From Bacteroidales bacterium (GTDB taxonomy: Bacteria > Bacteroidota > Bacteroidia > Bacteroidales > Muribaculaceae): DNA of 8,267 nucleotides. The stretch lies in assembly GCA_900769345.1 (NCBI GenBank), contig CAAGGJ010000103.1, positions 1 to 8,267 of the forward strand, in the 5' to 3' direction. The number at the start of each line of letters is the position of its first letter. The stretch's first letter is position 1. The notes below the pieces were generated by a model. It was given only the letters and a program-made list of their open reading frames with translations, was not told the origin of the DNA and made no database searches. Below, in pieces: positions 1 to 7,036 of this stretch. Position numbers and translations under genes: made by a program.

Positions 1-15
1 GAAATTGCCAAAATT

Positions 16-45
16 AATGAATTACAGTGAATTACAACGAATTTA
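16..45. repeat. three tandem 10-nt near-repeats
   Basis: Three consecutive 10-nt units read aatgaattac (16-25), agtgaattac (26-35) and aacgaattta (36-45), all sharing a GAATT core in the same register. They abut the first ACACCC copy at 46. The period is close to one helical turn, so a repeated protein-binding site is conceivable. The stretch is short and AT-rich, so chance is also possible. No gene is visible in positions 1-192. Confidence 0.45.
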
Positions 46-117
46 ACACCCAAAATGACCTATAGAAAGACGAATGGGTGTTTTTCTCGCTGAAAAACAC
101 CCATTTTGACCCATAGG
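46..117. repeat. inverted/direct repeat cluster around AACACCCA
   Basis: Three copies of one 8-mer occur in alternating orientation: AACACCCA at 46-53, its reverse complement TGGGTGTT at 75-82, and AACACCCA again at 96-103. The second and third copies form a perfect 14-bp hairpin (73-86 with 92-105, loop TCGCT). The first and second copies can form an alternative 8-bp stem followed by TTT and C on the plus strand. Copies one and three also share a following GACC-nATA segment (GACCTATAG, GACCCATAGG). The cluster lies downstream of the transglutaminase-like gene. It could end transcription of a plus-strand gene outside the window, or be a small repeat family. Neither role is proven by the sequence. 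Confidence 0.7.
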
Positions 118-119
118 CC

Positions 120-166
120 AATATTTAGCGGCAGATATTCATCGAAGAATCTCTGCCGCTAATATT
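120..166. other. long composite hairpin downstream of the transglutaminase-like gene
   Basis: The arms AATATT (120-125) plus AGCGGCAGA (127-135) pair with TCTGCCGCT (152-160) plus AATATT (161-166), leaving one bulged T at 126. Inside, ATTC (137-140) pairs with GAAT (147-150) around a 6-nt loop after a single mismatch. The total is about 19 base pairs. It begins 26 nt past the stop codon of the upstream minus-strand gene. No T-run follows it in either direction, so it fits a 3'-end stability structure or processing site better than a classical intrinsic terminator. Confidence 0.65.
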
Positions 167-192
167 ATGATTTTACTAATGCTACTCTTTCA

Positions 193-2808
193 TTATTTTT
201 GCTCAAGACGATGTATCACATTTATCATTTGTTCGCCAAGACCTATGGTGTAGCCCTGTGATACAAATACTATGCGATTGAATGTATCGGCAATGATAAA
301 TATGGGGCGTTCGTTGCTTGTAAGATTCAAGGCCTGCTTGATTTCGGTAGCGATTGTGCCGTTGATATCGGTACCAAATACCACTGTTTCGGGCAATTTC
401 TTAAATTCTGCACTCTTGAAGCGATTTGCGTTCTCTTCGTCGGCAAAGAGGAGCATAATCTTCTGTCCCCACTTGTTGTAATCTTCCACAAGTTGCTCTA
501 TGTCATGTAGAGCGTGGTTGCTCGGCTCGTGAGTAGGATTAATCAAACCAAGCACATAGAATCCGCGACCGGTGGTCGATAACAACGACTTTTCGCTCTT
601 GGCAGACAAATCGTAGTATGTGTTTTCACTGTTGAAATTGCCTATTACTTGCACATCAGTCTGGCTTTGACGAATTACGAGTTCGGTATCGGTAGTCTTG
701 CCTGCAGCGATGTTGAAGAAGTTCAATTGAGCCAATACACCACCATTACCCAAGCGAGTGCCCGATGTCATAAGATAATTGCCAACGTCCATCTTAGCAC
801 CATTCTTCAAGATTGCTTCATAACCTTCTTCAGGATAGTTCTGCAATTCGGGACGTCCGTTCACAATCTTCGACAATGTGAAGTGGTAGTAATATTTAGG
901 ATCGTCCAAGCGGCCGCTCTTGGTGTAAGAAGTGCTGAGTTCACCTTGCTTCACATTCACTTGCTTGGCAGCCTCAAATTGCACATCATGCCATTGGCGA
1001 TTAGCATCAGCCCATTGCACCTTGCCTGTAACCATGTCCTTGCGTGCATAGATGCCCATAGCTCTTGCACCTGCCACGAAGAACAAGCCACGCGAGTCGG
1101 CATCGGTATAGCGATTATCCCACACATTGGTAGGCATCATGCGCAGATGTTGCGGATTCCAGTCGGGCACCACTATGATGTTCTGTTTTACCCAATCGGC
1201 CCACTTATATGGATCGGCACGGAATGCATCTACATCGAGATTCTTGAACGCATCACGCAGATATGCCTTATATGGCTCTATCATCTCATTGTCAATGCGC
1301 GGGTTCATCACATATTCGAAGTAGAACTTAGAGTCGTCGCCGAGGTCGATAGTGTTATAATAGTGGTCGAGAAGCACCTCCATACTCACGTCACGAAGGT
1401 CCTTATCCGAAATCACATCGAGCAGGTTGAGAGCCTTGATTTTGTCATCGGCGCGCTGTATAAAGCCTTCAATAGTAGCATGATTGCCTCGTGAGCCTAC
1501 AAGGAAATGTGCCACCTTATCTTCGGGCAAATTCCACATTCTTGCCATCTTCTTGGCGCTTGCTTCGTTGTAGAATGTAGCTTCGTAAAGGCCACGTATC
1601 GAGTCTTCGCTTACAAAACGGCGTTTGTTATGATCGATTTGTTCTTGTGTCAATGGAGGAACGGTGTTTCGTTCTACCGGTGGAATCAGGTCGAGCTGTA
1701 TGGTGCCTTCGAAGCCTTGTTTCTTATCGAGAACCACCACTACAGTATCTTCGCGGCCTACACTCACTTTCTTGATACCGAAAGTATCATCCTTCGATGC
1801 CCATACCACAAGATCGCCAAGACCGCTGGTAACATAAGTATAACCGTTGCTATCGCTTTGCTTGTGGCATACGGTGTAAAGTTCGGCGTAGTTATACACC
1901 TTGAAATCCACGCGTGCCGACACCGGTTTACCCTTAGTGTTAACGGTGCGAACCACAGCCTTGGCTGTAGGCGCATAATTTTCGGTAACATTGATTTCGG
2001 TATAGCAGTTGCTCTTGCTCATCACATCTTCGGGACCTTCGTAATGGCCGAACACCTTGGTATGCATCATCATACCTCGCGATGCCGGAGCATTAAACCA
2101 ACCAAGGTTGAGCACCGGTTCGGGTTCGCAAGCACCGAGGAATTGCCATTTGCCATCAATCCACACTTCCACCCAGGCGTGATTGTCATCGGTGTGTGCC
2201 CAACGCGGAGTATACACTTGACGAGCCGGTATACCCACAGCACGCATTGCAGCCACGCCGAATGTCGATTCTTCACCACAACGTCCGAAGGCTGTCTTAA
2301 CCGAAGCCAACGGCGAACTTGTGCGTGAGTCGCTCGGGCGATAAGTCACTTTCTCGTGACACCAGTGATTCACCTCAAGGGCTGCATCACGCATCGACAT
2401 ACCTTTCACGCGTTGCTTCAACTCTTCGAAGAACACGCTGCGACTTTCGTCGAGGTTTTCGTTATTGATGCGAACCGGCAACACAAAGTGATAGAATTCG
2501 CGGTCGGGAACTCTCTGACCCCAGTCCATCTCCTTGCGTGTACGCAATGCGTAGTCCACATTCATCTTGTAGAAGTCAACCGAATAGTCGGCTGCATCCG
2601 ATATGGGCATATAGGCATACAAGAACTTCATAGCAAGTTCTGCATCGCCGGTCAACCCCAATTTCTCTACATCTGTAAGAATTTTCGACACCGATTTGTC
2701 AGCTTTCCTCGCTTGAAAATCCTTTTCAACCGTGTCGTTAATCGATGCTGCCGCTCCTATAGCGATAAGCAGCATTATGGCAATGAAGCCAATTCGTTTT
2801 TTTATCAT
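193..2808 (-). CDS. exported transglutaminase-like protein (peptide:N-glycanase-type core), 871 aa
   Basis: This is a probable periplasmic or envelope protein; its substrate is unknown. Residues 1-22 form a signal peptide (two Lys, Arg, hydrophobic run, Ala-rich end) without a lipobox Cys. The transglutaminase core lies at about 165-255: GRCGEES gives nucleophile C177, NHAWVEVW gives H210, followed by W221 and GACEPEP (225-231). The spacing resembles peptide:N-glycanases, but the position expected to be Asp is G225; E228 is the nearest acidic residue. Residues 278-362 look like a beta-sandwich, carboxypeptidase-regulatory-like domain. Residues 563-612 resemble a second core that lacks the Cys. 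Residues 735-871 look thioredoxin-like without CXXC. The ATG at 2808 is supported by the signal peptide and a promoter 35 nt upstream; no Shine-Dalgarno is evident. The gene appears monocistronic. The family call is firm; catalytic activity and role are inference. Confidence 0.88.
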   Translation of the reverse strand: MIKKRIGFIAIMLLIAIGAAASINDTVEKDFQARKADKSVSKILTDVEKLGLTGDAELAMKFLYAYMPISDAADYSVDFYKMNVDYALRTRKEMDWGQRVPDREFYHFVLPVRINNENLDESRSVFFEELKQRVKGMSMRDAALEVNHWCHEKVTYRPSDSRTSSPLASVKTAFGRCGEESTFGVAAMRAVGIPARQVYTPRWAHTDDNHAWVEVWIDGKWQFLGACEPEPVLNLGWFNAPASRGMMMHTKVFGHYEGPEDVMSKSNCYTEINVTENYAPTAKAVVRTVNTKGKPVSARVDFKVYNYAELYTVCHKQSDSNGYTYVTSGLGDLVVWASKDDTFGIKKVSVGREDTVVVVLDKKQGFEGTIQLDLIPPVERNTVPPLTQEQIDHNKRRFVSEDSIRGLYEATFYNEASAKKMARMWNLPEDKVAHFLVGSRGNHATIEGFIQRADDKIKALNLLDVISDKDLRDVSMEVLLDHYYNTIDLGDDSKFYFEYVMNPRIDNEMIEPYKAYLRDAFKNLDVDAFRADPYKWADWVKQNIIVVPDWNPQHLRMMPTNVWDNRYTDADSRGLFFVAGARAMGIYARKDMVTGKVQWADANRQWHDVQFEAAKQVNVKQGELSTSYTKSGRLDDPKYYYHFTLSKIVNGRPELQNYPEEGYEAILKNGAKMDVGNYLMTSGTRLGNGGVLAQLNFFNIAAGKTTDTELVIRQSQTDVQVIGNFNSENTYYDLSAKSEKSLLSTTGRGFYVLGLINPTHEPSNHALHDIEQLVEDYNKWGQKIMLLFADEENANRFKSAEFKKLPETVVFGTDINGTIATEIKQALNLTSNERPIFIIADTFNRIVFVSQGYTIGLGEQMINVIHRLEQK

Positions 2809-2842
2809 ATCAGTTTTAAAAGGTTTTATTTTGGTTCTTCTA

Positions 2843-2873
2843 CAAATTTAGATAAAAAACACGAGATATGCAC
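2843..2873 (-). promoter_or_regulatory. Bacteroidales-type promoter for the transglutaminase-like gene
   Basis: On the minus strand TAAATTTG (2850-2843) matches the Bacteroidales -7 consensus TAnnTTTG exactly. About 19 nt upstream the -33 region reads GTGC (2873-2870), a poor match to TTTG. The site lies between the hflX terminator and the start codon at 2808, giving a predicted leader of about 28 nt. It supports independent transcription of the downstream gene. Confidence 0.6.
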
Positions 2874-2886
2874 ACCATACGCCAAT

Positions 2887-2912
2887 AAAAAAACAAGGCT
2901 TGCGCCTTGTTT
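2887..2912 (-). terminator. intrinsic terminator of hflX
   Basis: On the minus strand AAACAAGGC (2912-2904), a GCAA tetraloop and GCCTTGTTT (2899-2891) form a perfect 9-bp stem. The T-run continues to 2887. It starts 5 nt after the hflX stop codon. The T-run lies only on this side, so it acts in the hflX direction. Confidence 0.92.
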
Positions 2913-2917
2913 CTATA

Positions 2918-4150
2918 TTATTGTTGTTCGTCTTGCAAATCATCGTATTTTTGAAACAGGAAGTCGTTATACGGAAAGCGCTCCATGTGTATTTGTTTGG
3001 CCTTCTCGTATAGCATATTCTTCAGTTCTTCGATGTTGATGCGTTCTTTGGCAGAAATAAATACGCAATTGTCATTCATCTTTGCCATCCAAGTTTCCTT
3101 AAGTTCGTCGAGTGTGATATTCTCCTTGGTGCGCGGTGTAAGATCGTCGGGGTCTTTTTCCACACAAGAGTAATTATCTATCTTGTTAAACACCATTATC
3201 ATCTCCTTATCGCTCGCCTCACACACTTCTTGCAGGGTTTTGTTCACTATTTCTATCTGCTCATCAAATTGTGGGTGACTGATATCCACCACATGCACCA
3301 AAATATCGGCATCGCGCACTTCATCGAGGGTCGATTTAAACGACTCAATGAGTTTGGTGGGCAGTTTGCGTATAAATCCAACAGTGTCGGTGAGCAAGAA
3401 TGGCAGATTATCTATAATAACCTTACGCACGGTGGTGTCGAGCGTGGCAAATAGCTTGTTCTCGGCAAATACATCGCTCTTACTTAGCAGATTCATCAGC
3501 GTCGACTTACCCACATTGGTGTAACCCACAAGGGCTATACGAGTGAGTTTGCCTCGATTTTTGCGCTGCATGGTCTTCTGCTTATCGAGGTCGCGAAGAC
3601 GCTCTTTCAGAAGTGATATTTTGTCGAGAATGATGCGGCGGTCGGTTTCTATCTGCGTTTCACCGGGGCCACGCATACCAATACCGCCTCGCTGGCGCTC
3701 AAGGTGGGTCCACATTCGTGTCAAGCGGGGCAAAAGATATTGATATTGTGCCAATTCCACTTGCATCTTGGCATTTGCGGTCTTGGCGCGAGCTGCGAAG
3801 ATGTCGAGAATCAGCGACGTGCGGTCGAGCACCTTTGCCTTCACTTCTTTTTCGATAAACGACACTTGCTTGGTAGTCAAGTCGTCATCGAATATCACCA
3901 ATGCTATATCATTTTCCTCTACGAATTTTGCGATTTCTTCAAGTTTGCCTTTTCCCACAAATGATGTACGATTGGGCGCCTCACAACGTTGCAGAAACTT
4001 CTTCACGGTCACTGCACCGGCTGTGTCGGCAAGAAATGCCAGTTCGTCGAGATACTCGTTGGCCTTGGTTTCGTTTTGCTGAGGAGTAATCAAGCCCACA
4101 AGCACTGCGCGCTCGTTCTCCATATCGCTTATTATCTTCGATTCAATCAT
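2918..4150 (-). CDS. hflX: GTPase HflX
   Basis: HflX is a cytoplasmic GTPase that binds 50S subunits or 70S ribosomes and, in studied bacteria, splits stalled ribosomes under stress. The 410 residues cover the N-terminal HflX domain (about 12-150) and the Gly-rich linker RGGIGMRGPGETQ (154-166). The G domain has G1 GYTNVGKST (209-217), G2 around T236-T240, G3 DTVGF (255-259), G4 NKID (322-325) and G5 SAK (366-368). All nucleotide-binding motifs are intact. A segment of about 35 residues between G4 and G5 (326-360) is longer than in E. coli HflX and seems typical of Bacteroidota. The ATG at 4150 is preferred; M10 (4123) is an alternative just before the conserved AVLVGL. The gene lies 63 nt after lepA with no terminator or exact TAnnTTTG between them, suggesting co-transcription. 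Confidence 0.96.
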   Translation of the reverse strand: MIESKIISDMENERAVLVGLITPQQNETKANEYLDELAFLADTAGAVTVKKFLQRCEAPNRTSFVGKGKLEEIAKFVEENDIALVIFDDDLTTKQVSFIEKEVKAKVLDRTSLILDIFAARAKTANAKMQVELAQYQYLLPRLTRMWTHLERQRGGIGMRGPGETQIETDRRIILDKISLLKERLRDLDKQKTMQRKNRGKLTRIALVGYTNVGKSTLMNLLSKSDVFAENKLFATLDTTVRKVIIDNLPFLLTDTVGFIRKLPTKLIESFKSTLDEVRDADILVHVVDISHPQFDEQIEIVNKTLQEVCEASDKEMIMVFNKIDNYSCVEKDPDDLTPRTKENITLDELKETWMAKMNDNCVFISAKERINIEELKNMLYEKAKQIHMERFPYNDFLFQKYDDLQDEQQ

Positions 4151-4213
4151 TTAGGCTGAATAAAATACTATAAAATCTGGTTTTTCAATATAAATCATCT
4201 ACTATTCTATAAC

Positions 4214-6001
4214 TTAGTCGAGCTTGAGCACTGCGAGGAACGCCTTCTGCGGCACTTCTACCGTGCCTATTTGCTTCATACGCTTCTTACCGGCTTTCTG
4301 CTTCTCGAGCAGTTTGCGCTTACGGCTCACGTCACCACCGTAACACTTAGCTGTCACATCCTTACGAACTGCCTTGATAGTTTCACGAGCTATAATCTTA
4401 GCACCGATAGCTGCTTGTACGGCAATATCGAACTGCTGGCGCGGAATAAGTTCCTTGAGTTTTTCGCACATTCGGCGACCAAATCCCACTGCATTGTCGA
4501 AGTGGGTGAGCGTACTCAGCGCATCTACCGGCTCGCCATTAAGCATTATGTCGAGTTTCACCAAGCGCGATTCCTTAAATTCATGTATATGATAGTCGAA
4601 CGAGGCATAACCCTTGGAAATGCTTTTTAGTTTATCGTAGAAGTCTATCACAATCTCACCAAGCGGAAGGTCGAAAAATATTTCCACACGATTGCCTGAT
4701 ATATAGTCCTGCTTAACGAGTTCGCCGCGCTTACCGAGGCACAATGTCATTATCGGACCTATATAGTCGGTTACAGTGATTATCGAGGCTCTGATGTACG
4801 GTTCTTCTATGTGGTCGATAAGTGTCAAGTCGGGCAAACCTGCCGGATTGTGCACTTCTTTCATCTTGCCTTTTTTGTCGTAGACTTTATACGACACATT
4901 GGGCACGGTGGTGATTACATCCATATTAAATTCGCGACTCAAGCGTTCCTGCACTATCTCCATATGCAGCAATCCCAAGAAGCCGCAGCGGAATCCAAAT
5001 CCGAGTGCTACCGACGACTCCGGTTGGAATGTGAGCGAAGCATCGTTGAGCTGCAATTTTTCGAGCGAAGCACGAAGGTTCTCAAAATCTTCGGCATCGA
5101 TGGGATAAACACCGGCAAACACCATTGGTTTCACTTCCTGGAAGCCTTCGATGGCTTTATCGCAAGGATTTTCCACATGGGTGATGGTATCGCCCACCTT
5201 CACTTCCTTCGAAGTCTTGATGCCCGATATGATATAACCCACATTTCCTGCCGACAACTCATTGCGTGGCATCATATCCATCTTCAGCACCCCTATTTCG
5301 TCGGCATGATACTGCTTTTCGGTGTTAACAAACTTCACAAAGTCGTCCTTGTGAATAGTGCCGTTCAATATCTTAAAGTAGGCTATAATACCTCGGAAGG
5401 GATTGAACACCGAGTCGAAAATCAAGGCTTGCAATGGAGCTTTGGGGTCGCCTTGCGGTGCCGGAATGCGTTCCACTATGGCATCGAGCACTTCTTTCAC
5501 GCCATATCCGGTCTTTCCGCTGGCACGAAGCACCTCCTCGGGCTTACATCCGAGGAAATCCACCACTTGGTCTTCCACCTCATCGGGATTTGCACTATCG
5601 AGATCCACCTTATTGAGCACAGGAATTATTTCAAGGTTGTTATCGATAGCCATATACAAGTTCGATATGGTTTGAGCCTGAATACCTTGCGATGCATCCA
5701 CTATGAGCAATGCACCCTCGCATGCAGCTATTGAGCGCGACACTTCATACGAGAAGTCCACGTGTCCCGGGGTGTCGATAAGGTTAAGGATATATTCCTC
5801 GCCGTTATAGTTATATTGCATCTGGATGGCGTGGCTCTTGATAGTGATGCCGCGTTCTCGCTCCAAATCCATATCATCGAGCACCTGCGCTTGCAAGTCC
5901 TTGCCTTCTACTGTCTTGGTAAATTCTAACAGACGGTCGGCAAGCGTGCTCTTGCCGTGGTCGATATGGGCTATAATACAGAAGTTTCTTATATTTTTCA
6001 T
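4214..6001 (-). CDS. lepA: elongation factor 4 (LepA)
   Basis: LepA/EF4 is a ribosome-dependent translational GTPase, linked to back-translocation, 30S biogenesis and growth under ionic stress. From the ATG at 6001 the product is 595 residues, the usual family length. Visible motifs are the P-loop AHIDHGKST (11-19), switch I RGITIK (50-55), DTPGH (76-80) with the conserved H80, NKVD (130-133) and SGKTG (161-165). Domain II, the EF-G-like domains and the LepA-specific C-terminal domain follow, the last including AKCYGGDVSRKRKLLEKQKA (549-568) and ending LAVLKLD. The open frame extends to an ATG at 6061, but those 20 extra basic residues are not LepA-like, and that ATG lies within a hairpin. 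MKNIRNFCIIAHIDHGK is the normal LepA N-terminus, so 6001 was chosen. No strong Shine-Dalgarno is seen; the 5' side is A-rich. Confidence 0.97.
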   Translation of the reverse strand: MKNIRNFCIIAHIDHGKSTLADRLLEFTKTVEGKDLQAQVLDDMDLERERGITIKSHAIQMQYNYNGEEYILNLIDTPGHVDFSYEVSRSIAACEGALLIVDASQGIQAQTISNLYMAIDNNLEIIPVLNKVDLDSANPDEVEDQVVDFLGCKPEEVLRASGKTGYGVKEVLDAIVERIPAPQGDPKAPLQALIFDSVFNPFRGIIAYFKILNGTIHKDDFVKFVNTEKQYHADEIGVLKMDMMPRNELSAGNVGYIISGIKTSKEVKVGDTITHVENPCDKAIEGFQEVKPMVFAGVYPIDAEDFENLRASLEKLQLNDASLTFQPESSVALGFGFRCGFLGLLHMEIVQERLSREFNMDVITTVPNVSYKVYDKKGKMKEVHNPAGLPDLTLIDHIEEPYIRASIITVTDYIGPIMTLCLGKRGELVKQDYISGNRVEIFFDLPLGEIVIDFYDKLKSISKGYASFDYHIHEFKESRLVKLDIMLNGEPVDALSTLTHFDNAVGFGRRMCEKLKELIPRQQFDIAVQAAIGAKIIARETIKAVRKDVTAKCYGGDVSRKRKLLEKQKAGKKRMKQIGTVEVPQKAFLAVLKLD

Positions 6002-6041
6002 CAATCGTGATTTTTTTATCTTTAATACGGTTTTTTGCCGG

Positions 6042-6064
6042 GCGATGCTTCTCTCGAGCATCGC
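6042..6064 (-). other. perfect hairpin in the lepA 5' leader
   Basis: GCGATGCT (6042-6049) and AGCATCGC (6057-6064) form a perfect 8-bp, GC-rich stem with a 7-nt loop. It ends 40 nt before the lepA start at 6001. There is no U-run after it in the lepA direction (the next bases are CCGGCAAAAAACC), so it is not a standard terminator. It could affect leader stability or translation; that is inference. Confidence 0.6.
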
Positions 6065-6145
6065 GTATTAAGCGTTTTGTAATGCATCGGCACGCCAGTT
6101 GCAGCCATTATGCTTACTTCTACGCCGTAATTCGGCAATATGATG

Positions 6146-6173
6146 CAAAAATACTAAAAAAAAACGACTTTTT
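6146..6173 (-). promoter_or_regulatory. probable promoter of lepA-hflX
   Basis: TATTTTTG on the minus strand (6153-6146) is an exact match to the Bacteroidales -7 consensus TAnnTTTG. It is preceded by a T9 run (6164-6156); no clear TTTG -33 box is seen at the expected distance. Transcription would start near 6140, giving an unusually long leader of about 140 nt. The leader includes a small GCCG/CGGC stem (6124-6136) and the 8-bp hairpin at 6042-6064. Confidence 0.5.
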
Positions 6174-6228
6174 AGATGATGCGCAGCAAGATTGTGCGCT
6201 TTCTGCTTTCGATTAGTGCGGCACCGTG

Positions 6229-7011
6229 TTAAATTCTCACCACAAGGCCGTCGTAGGCAAGATTAACGCCATCAGGAAGGCGGCTATCGGTCTCGGCATG
6301 CAGGCCTGCCTCGTGGCTCATGTGTGTGATATAGGCTTGCTCGGGTTCTACGCGTCGTATCACCTCGAGTGCTTGGTCGATTGAAAAATGTGTGTTATGC
6401 TCAGTGAAGCGCAATCCGTTTATCACCAGCAGCCTAACGCCCTTGAGCAGTAGAAAAGTCGATTCATCGATGCTCTTGGCATCGGTGATATACGCCAAGT
6501 CGCCTATTCGATAGCCATTTATCAGCATCTTTCCGTGCCACACGGGTAGTGGAGTCACCATCACTCCTTCGCAGAGAAATGGCTCGTCGCCCACCACATG
6601 TTCTGCGAATTGCGGCGCACCGGGATATGGATTCTTGCCGAAGCTATAGGGCATCTTCATTCGCAAATCATGCAACACTTCTTCACGGGCATACAAAGGG
6701 AAATGTCCAGGTCGATAGCAATATGGGCGCAGGTCATCTACACCGCCCACATGGTCGTAATGCACATGTGTGGCTATCATTGCATCGATGTGATAGTCGC
6801 TGGCACGGAGCATCTGCATGCGAAAGTCGGGACCGCAATCTATGAGAAGGGTCTTGCCCTGAGTGCGTATCAGTGCCGATGTGCGCATGCGTTTGTCGCG
6901 CTGATCCGCCGACCGGCACACTGGGCATTGGCACGCAAGCACTGGCACGCCTGTAGATGTGCCTGTGCCAAGAAATTCTATCTCAATCGCGGTTTGATCT
7001 TTACTCTCCAT
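6229..7011 (-). CDS. PhnP-type metallo-beta-lactamase-fold phosphodiesterase
   Basis: This 260-residue cytoplasmic hydrolase belongs to the metallo-beta-lactamase fold, PhnP-like branch; known members cleave cyclic phosphodiesters. It has FLGTGTSTGVP (13-23) and the metal motif THVHYDHVGG (81-90; H82, H84, D86, H87). Further likely ligands are H159, D177 in YITDAK and H230 in ITHMSHE; H208 may be catalytic. C27, C29 and C32, with H233, match the structural zinc site I recall from E. coli PhnP (Cys21, Cys23, Cys26, His225). No other phosphonate genes are in the window, so the PhnP pathway role is not supported; the substrate is unknown. The ATG at 7011 follows the lipoprotein stop by 25 nt, with a purine-rich GGAAG stretch between, consistent with an operon. 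A tRNase Z-like or other phosphodiesterase role cannot be excluded. Confidence 0.9.
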   Translation of the reverse strand: MESKDQTAIEIEFLGTGTSTGVPVLACQCPVCRSADQRDKRMRTSALIRTQGKTLLIDCGPDFRMQMLRASDYHIDAMIATHVHYDHVGGVDDLRPYCYRPGHFPLYAREEVLHDLRMKMPYSFGKNPYPGAPQFAEHVVGDEPFLCEGVMVTPLPVWHGKMLINGYRIGDLAYITDAKSIDESTFLLLKGVRLLVINGLRFTEHNTHFSIDQALEVIRRVEPEQAYITHMSHEAGLHAETDSRLPDGVNLAYDGLVVRI

Positions 7012-7036
7012 CTCTCTTATCTTCTTCCCTATTGAA

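Noticed and set aside
1..192. CRISPR array or insertion-sequence end at the left edge
   Set aside because: The repeats are too few, too short and not separated by regular spacers, and there is no transposase fragment or target-site duplication.
649..1494. Long plus-strand open frame (281 codons) opposite the transglutaminase-like gene
   Set aside because: It is antisense to a gene with clear domain motifs; its translation is Cys/His-rich without recognisable domains. The other long plus-strand frames (1507-2328, 2356-3039, 4811-5734) are likewise shadows.
4151..4213. Separate promoter for hflX in the lepA-hflX gap
   Set aside because: The gap is AT-rich, but no exact TAnnTTTG is present; TATATTGA is only a partial match.
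6002..6061. N-terminal 20-residue extension of LepA from the ATG at 6061
   Set aside because: The extra residues (MLERSIARQKTVLKIKKSRL) are not LepA-like, the family N-terminus starts at MKNIRNFCIIAHIDHGK (6001), and the upstream ATG is in a hairpin arm.
6156..6199. Possible intrinsic terminator after the PhnP-like gene (GCGCA/TGCGC stem 6181-6199, T9 at 6156-6164)
   Set aside because: The stem has only 5 bp with a 9-nt loop, and the T-run starts 16 nt after it, too far for a standard terminator. The T-run more likely belongs to the lepA promoter region.
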